DNA of 64,000 bases, taken from NCBI GenBank assembly GCA_013396635.1, contig WBMW01005650.1, forward strand, positions 515,974 through 579,973, written 5' to 3'. Positions 59,986 to 64,000 of the stretch are shown piece after piece. Under the pieces are notes generated by a model that was given only the letters and a program-made list of their open reading frames with translations, made no database searches and had not been told where the DNA came from. Each line of letters begins with the position of its first letter. The first letter of the stretch is position 1. The DNA comes from Penelope pileata. Lineage: Eukaryota; Chordata; Aves; Galliformes; Cracidae. The translations under genes were made by a program, and so were the position numbers.

Positions 59986-61555
59986 AGTACTACGTAATTA
60001 CATTATTATGGTCCTGTAATAACACAAGCAAACTTATTTCACTTAAGTTTTGGCAAGAGTAACGTCCCACTATATGCTAAAGTTCGTTCAATTTCTTTCC
60101 AGTCTGCTAAAATGGCAAAATAATTCTATCTATTCCCTGTGGCAATAGCATTTACGGTAGTTAAAAATAGCAAAAGAAAATTAGTTCAAAATAATGAAAA
60201 CAGAACATGATATTTTTATGCTACCTATCTTGTTGTTGCTGAAAAGCTGGCATTGAGGAAGATAGAAAACAGAAAAACAAAAAAAGAAACTGCTGGACAC
60301 TGCTAATGGACTGTAGATATTAGTGACCTTTTTGGGTAAAGCTTTGGTTTTCCGTTATTCTGTGTACCTAAGTTGTTTCAGAAAAAAAAAAAAAAAGCAA
60401 TTCTTTGCCATTCTTAATTACGTCACCACTTGCATTTTTCATTTGTCCATTGGCTCACAGACCAAGCTAAATTCACTTGGATATCTAAAGGATAACACAA
60501 GAAGGAGAAGCACGGTAGGAATGAAGATGTTGGCCCCTCCTACAGACTGGGTGGGGGTCTGGGTGCTGAGTGCCAGTTGGAGGTGTCTCCAGTTGGCCCC
60601 ATCGCCATTCTGTCAACTCATGTTTGACTCATCCAAAATCCCATCTAAGATGGAAAAACTGTGTGAAGGGGAAATATCTGAAGGTCAAGTTTGCTAACTT
60701 TGATTAATAGTGGACGTCTTCTGCCTGGTTGATGTGGTTACCTTCATAAACGGTCTTCTGTGCCCCAAGGAGAAAACGATGCGGGGATGACTCATACAGA
60801 ATAAACCAGATTTATCCAACCCACAGGAAGACACAAGAGCAATTATGAACTAATTCTCTCTTTGTGGAAGTAAACTTTCCACTTGTCTCTATAGAGGGTG
60901 TTGGCAGAGGAAAATTTGAAATTCATGGCCTTGGGAGCCATTGCAACATCACACACTCCAGTGTTCACACTGTACCCATCCACTACTCTAACATTACACA
61001 TCAGGGCACTGAGGGCCACAAAGTCATACTTTGCAGCTGGTGTCAGTGGTGGCACCAATTAAAAATACTCTTTATGATATGAGAACAACTCCTGTTAATT
61101 TTGGTGACTGCTTTGCTTTGAGCAACGTGCACTGGCTACAAATCGGACGTTGAATCATCAGTGGTTTGGGATTTGTTAGCCAATAGAATTGTGTCTTCCT
61201 TCTTATTTCCCTGATGGTAAAGGTGTTAATTAACGCTGTATGTTGTTTGATTCTCTTATTGAATTCCAAAAGTACAAGTAACTCCTTGACATTTCAGATA
61301 AAAATCTTTTTAAATCTCCTCCTCCTTATTCAAGGCTGTGAATAATACTGATTTGAGCCATTAGCTCTTCCAGCTTCTCTACCTGTTTGTCATACCATAA
61401 TGTTGCATCTGTTCACAGACCAAAATGTCAGGTTTTTCATGGTGTGGGCTTTCAATCAGTTCTGTGAATCACTGGCTGAACATCTTCTGCTTTGGGAGAA
61501 GTTCATGTGTAAGGTCTGATCAAAACCCTGTTGTGACCAAGGATCAAATATCAGA
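59986..61555. other. Unique non-coding DNA, no gene recognised
   Basis: A-rich tract at 60,381-60,396. The 124-codon plus-strand frame (60,323-60,697) reads through it and has no domain. No other repeats were recognised. Confidence 0.6.
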
Positions 61556-61680
61556 TTGCCCATGGTGGTCTCCGAGGGGTGGTGGATCCTTTCTCTGAAG
61601 GTGTTTGTCACTTAACATCTGATGTTCCTCAAACCAAAGCAGGAACTGTTGGACACTACTTCACAGAAGTCAGGATGCTG
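61556..61680 (+). mobile_element. Possible old CR1-like fragment
   Basis: GCCCATGGTGGTCTCCGAGG, then GGTGGTGGATCC and CTGAAGGTGTTTG, resembles the CR1 stretch GCCCAGGGAGGTGGTGGA ... CCCTGGAGGTGTT. CTGTTGGACACTAC some 65 bp later could correspond to GGTTGGACTAGATG. The similarity is low and could be chance. Confidence 0.3.
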
Positions 61681-63135
61681 TGTTTTCACCAGAAGGCATG
61701 GAGTCTGTGAGTGGGTGAAACTTACCTGCGAAATGTGAGCATTTGGCATACATATGCATGGCAAGGAAAAGAAAGAAAGGAAAAAAAAAGAGAGTGGAGA
61801 ATTATGGTAGATTTTAGGAAAAATAGACTGCGTATTTTTCCATCTTGGCCTGACCCTGTTCAGAATGTGTGATTTTACTGGCCTACGCCAAGGGCTCATT
61901 TTTTGGGGGTTATTTTTGTTTGTATAAAGGAATATATTTCACTGTCAATATTATAGCAGAGGAGAAAATCCTTTGGAAGAGACAAATGTGTTTGGGTGCT
62001 GGGCTTTATATCCTTTTTCTTGCTTTCTATTTCTCAGCAACCTCTGTGCTCTCTCAGTACAGAAAGTCACAACAGCTCTCACATCAACCACCACCTTCCT
62101 TTTTCTCCTTCCCAGTGTGTTTTCAACGTTTCTCAATGTCTTCAGCATCTCCGTGCCATCAGAGGTGAAAAAGGCCTTTAACTGCTTCCTCTCCTGCAGT
62201 GGTGTGATTGAAGGATGCTCCATTTGAAGCAGCATCGCCAACCATGCCTCTTGGGTAGCTGATTGACATCGGTATTGTCAGCTCCCAGGTGGCCCCAGAT
62301 GGACAAGCACCTGAATTCACCTGCGATCGAGGAACATGCATCACTGCTTGACAGCCTAAGCCCCATTAGCAGAGGAAGGGTCATTAAAGAAGCAAGCTTG
62401 CTGGCTTGTTCTTGCCATGACCGTGTTTTACATGGTCCAACTAAAACAAATGTCCAAATTGACATTCCAAGCATAATAAAGAGGTTTCCATATCTGTTGC
62501 ACTTTCATTGCACAACACCCTTCAATAGAAGTGTTCAGCTAATGGAAAACCAAAATCGCTCAGCACAAAAAATAAATGGGGAAGAAAAAGAAAAAAATGA
62601 GAAAAAAAATTGTTCGCTTTTTCAACATCCTCTTTCTTTTCAGATGAGAAAGGAAAGGGGGATGTTGAGAAGAATGCAAAGAGCAAACATCTTAAAATGC
62701 CAGCAAGAGCCTTTTGGAAACTGATTAGAACCATTTGTGTGTGGTCAACAAAAAAAGTTGGAGCTTGCAGAAAATGGAAGGGAGACAACCTCTGCTCTGT
62801 TCTGAGTCACAGAACAGATGCCAGCGTTTCTTCTGACTTTACAACTTTTTCTTGGCCTATCTGGGTGAAAGACTGATTAAAAATGGGGGCTGAGAATGCT
62901 TGTTGAAAAACCTCCCAGATTGTAATCCTAGCACAAGGGCAAAGGCAGACTTGCAGTAAATCATTTCTCGCTGTCTGGACCACTTATCGAATACAGCCAG
63001 CAAAGACACCCAGTCACGGCCGTAGGAAATGGCACGTCCAATGGTCTTCTCCTTTGCCTTATATTCTGTGGGAAGCAGAGGGCAGAAAACAGACTATCCA
63101 AATTACAGCTGAAGGCCAAAAAAAGGGGGAAAAAA
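61681..63135. other. Unique non-coding DNA, no gene recognised
   Basis: Contains a 153-codon plus-strand frame (62,263-62,724) and a 98-codon minus-strand frame over the same DNA. Neither has a recognisable domain, and frames of this length are expected by chance in 64 kb. A-rich runs lie at 61,778-61,790 and 62,582-62,610. Confidence 0.5.
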
Positions 63136-63155
63136 AGAGAGAGAGAGAGAGAAAG
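63136..63155. repeat. Dinucleotide microsatellite (GA)n
   Basis: About nine GA units directly following an A-rich run (GGGGGAAAAAAA). Confidence 0.9.
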
Positions 63156-64000
63156 AACAAGTTTTTCTGTAAAAAAGCCATAGACATGGATGGAAAGAGA
63201 TTTATCTCCTCCAAAACCATTTTTCCTTCAGTGGTGTCCTAGGTAAAACAAAATAAACCAAGAGGATTGAATTTCACTGGGAGAATGACTGTGAGGTCTG
63301 CTGCGCAAGCCAGATTTTCCAACCATACATTTAAAAGTGGTTACTCAAGTTTGGGTAAAAAAACACTTACCCAATTTCCGAGCAGTCCGTGAATTGTGAG
63401 GTTCAGTCAGAGATGCAGAGAAACAGAATGCTTGTTTACCACTCACACAGAGATCTTTCCAAAGGACGACGGTGTCAGGGCTTTTTCACTGCCCTCTTGA
63501 CCTTTCCAGGGGGGTTGTGTCGTGCTGTGTTTTATTTTTCACCATCAGGGGCTTTAGCGAACATAAAATTCCTTTCCCCATGAACGCTCCCAAGAAAAAT
63601 GGGCAGCCAACGCGAGCTGCCAAAGGTCTGCGAGGTGCAACAGCCACGAGCGTTTTGAATTACAAGAGTGCCAGTTAATCAAAGGCGGCTCAAACTGGAA
63701 ATATCATGCTCATGGTAAATTTAGCATCCATTATATCCACTAGTAAAACCAGCAGCAGCTGAAAACACTGGAGAGGGAAGCTTAAGCTGCAGAAACCAAG
63801 GAATCCCATTCAAGAAGTGTGTTCTCTATCAAAGAAACAGGGCTGAAATATGGAAAGGTTAAAACCAAGAACTCAAGGAGCACTGATTTATCAGCTGAGA
63901 CCCATCAAGAAGTGGTGATGGAAGAGTCTTTTTTTGGTTGATTTTTACTGGATTATATGAGGCAATTAATTTGCTACAATTTCCACCAAAAAAAAAAAAA
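63156..64000. other. Unique non-coding DNA to window end
   Basis: Single-copy sequence ending in a poly(A) run (63,989-64,000) that is cut by the window edge. No gene or mobile element was recognised. Confidence 0.55.

Noticed and set aside
62263..62724. 153-codon plus-strand frame
   Set aside because: No domain, and the minus strand is also open for 98 codons. The length is within chance expectation. Conservation analysis would be needed to revive it.
1..64000. CRISPR arrays, operons, prophage or endogenous retrovirus genes
   Set aside because: No spaced direct repeats, no tightly packed genes, no LTR pairs, and no viral protein motifs seen in the open frames.

Overview
This looks like nuclear DNA from a bird. 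I could not support any protein-coding exon, rRNA or tRNA in it. The best organism marker is a well-preserved 3' end of a CR1 LINE on the minus strand at about 33,089-33,510. It carries the usual avian CR1 tail, and the rest of the window is poor in mobile elements. Relics of ancient amniote repeats (MIR-like SINEs and short palindromic sauropsid repeats) fit this, as does the absence of recognisable Alu, L1 or B1 sequence. A landfowl or other galloanserine source is plausible from the CR1 type, but that is inference. Two assembly gaps are present (8,134-8,159 and 20,587-20,774).

Layout. 1-4.7 kb is unremarkable single-copy non-coding DNA with one pentanucleotide microsatellite at 1.32 kb. 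4.7-6.3 kb is AT-rich, unique, and dense in homeodomain-type TAAT/ATTA cores, with a POU octamer at 6.04 kb. 7.7-9.65 kb is a GC- and CpG-rich island complex, interrupted by a short unique AT-richer element (8.9-9.0 kb). It is followed by a purine-only block with a 63-bp tandem duplication (9.7-9.9 kb). 10.5-11.6 kb holds more unique sequence, a GC-rich patch and a tight cluster of six GATA-type motifs. 12-20 kb is ordinary non-coding DNA with an old MIR and a small CpG patch at 14.4 kb. 20.3-21.46 kb is a very large polypyrimidine microsatellite built from three successive unit types around a gap. 21.5-33 kb is non-coding, with enhancer-like unique blocks near 22.3-22.9 and 29.6-29.9 kb and a MIR at 31.3 kb. 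33.1-33.95 kb holds the CR1 copy, a short tandem repeat, and a very CpG-dense 80-bp patch with a YY1-type promoter motif. 35.26-35.43 kb is a second (GAAAAA)n purine array. 35.4-64 kb is mostly featureless single-copy DNA with scattered old repeats and small tandem duplications, plus an AT-rich block at 53.9-54.2 kb rich in CDX/HOX-like TTTAT motifs.

Functional reading. Open reading frames of 60-200 codons are scattered over all frames, at about the number chance would give. None shows a recognisable domain, and the longest are translated microsatellite. The pattern (an orphan CpG island, low repeat density, several TF-motif-dense blocks) is what one sees in intergenic or intronic regulatory territory around a developmental gene whose exons lie elsewhere, or at a long non-coding RNA promoter. 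I cannot name the neighbouring gene. I found no CRISPR array, operon, recognisable viral gene or novel protein system. The most interesting items are regulatory or structural, and all need alignment or functional data.
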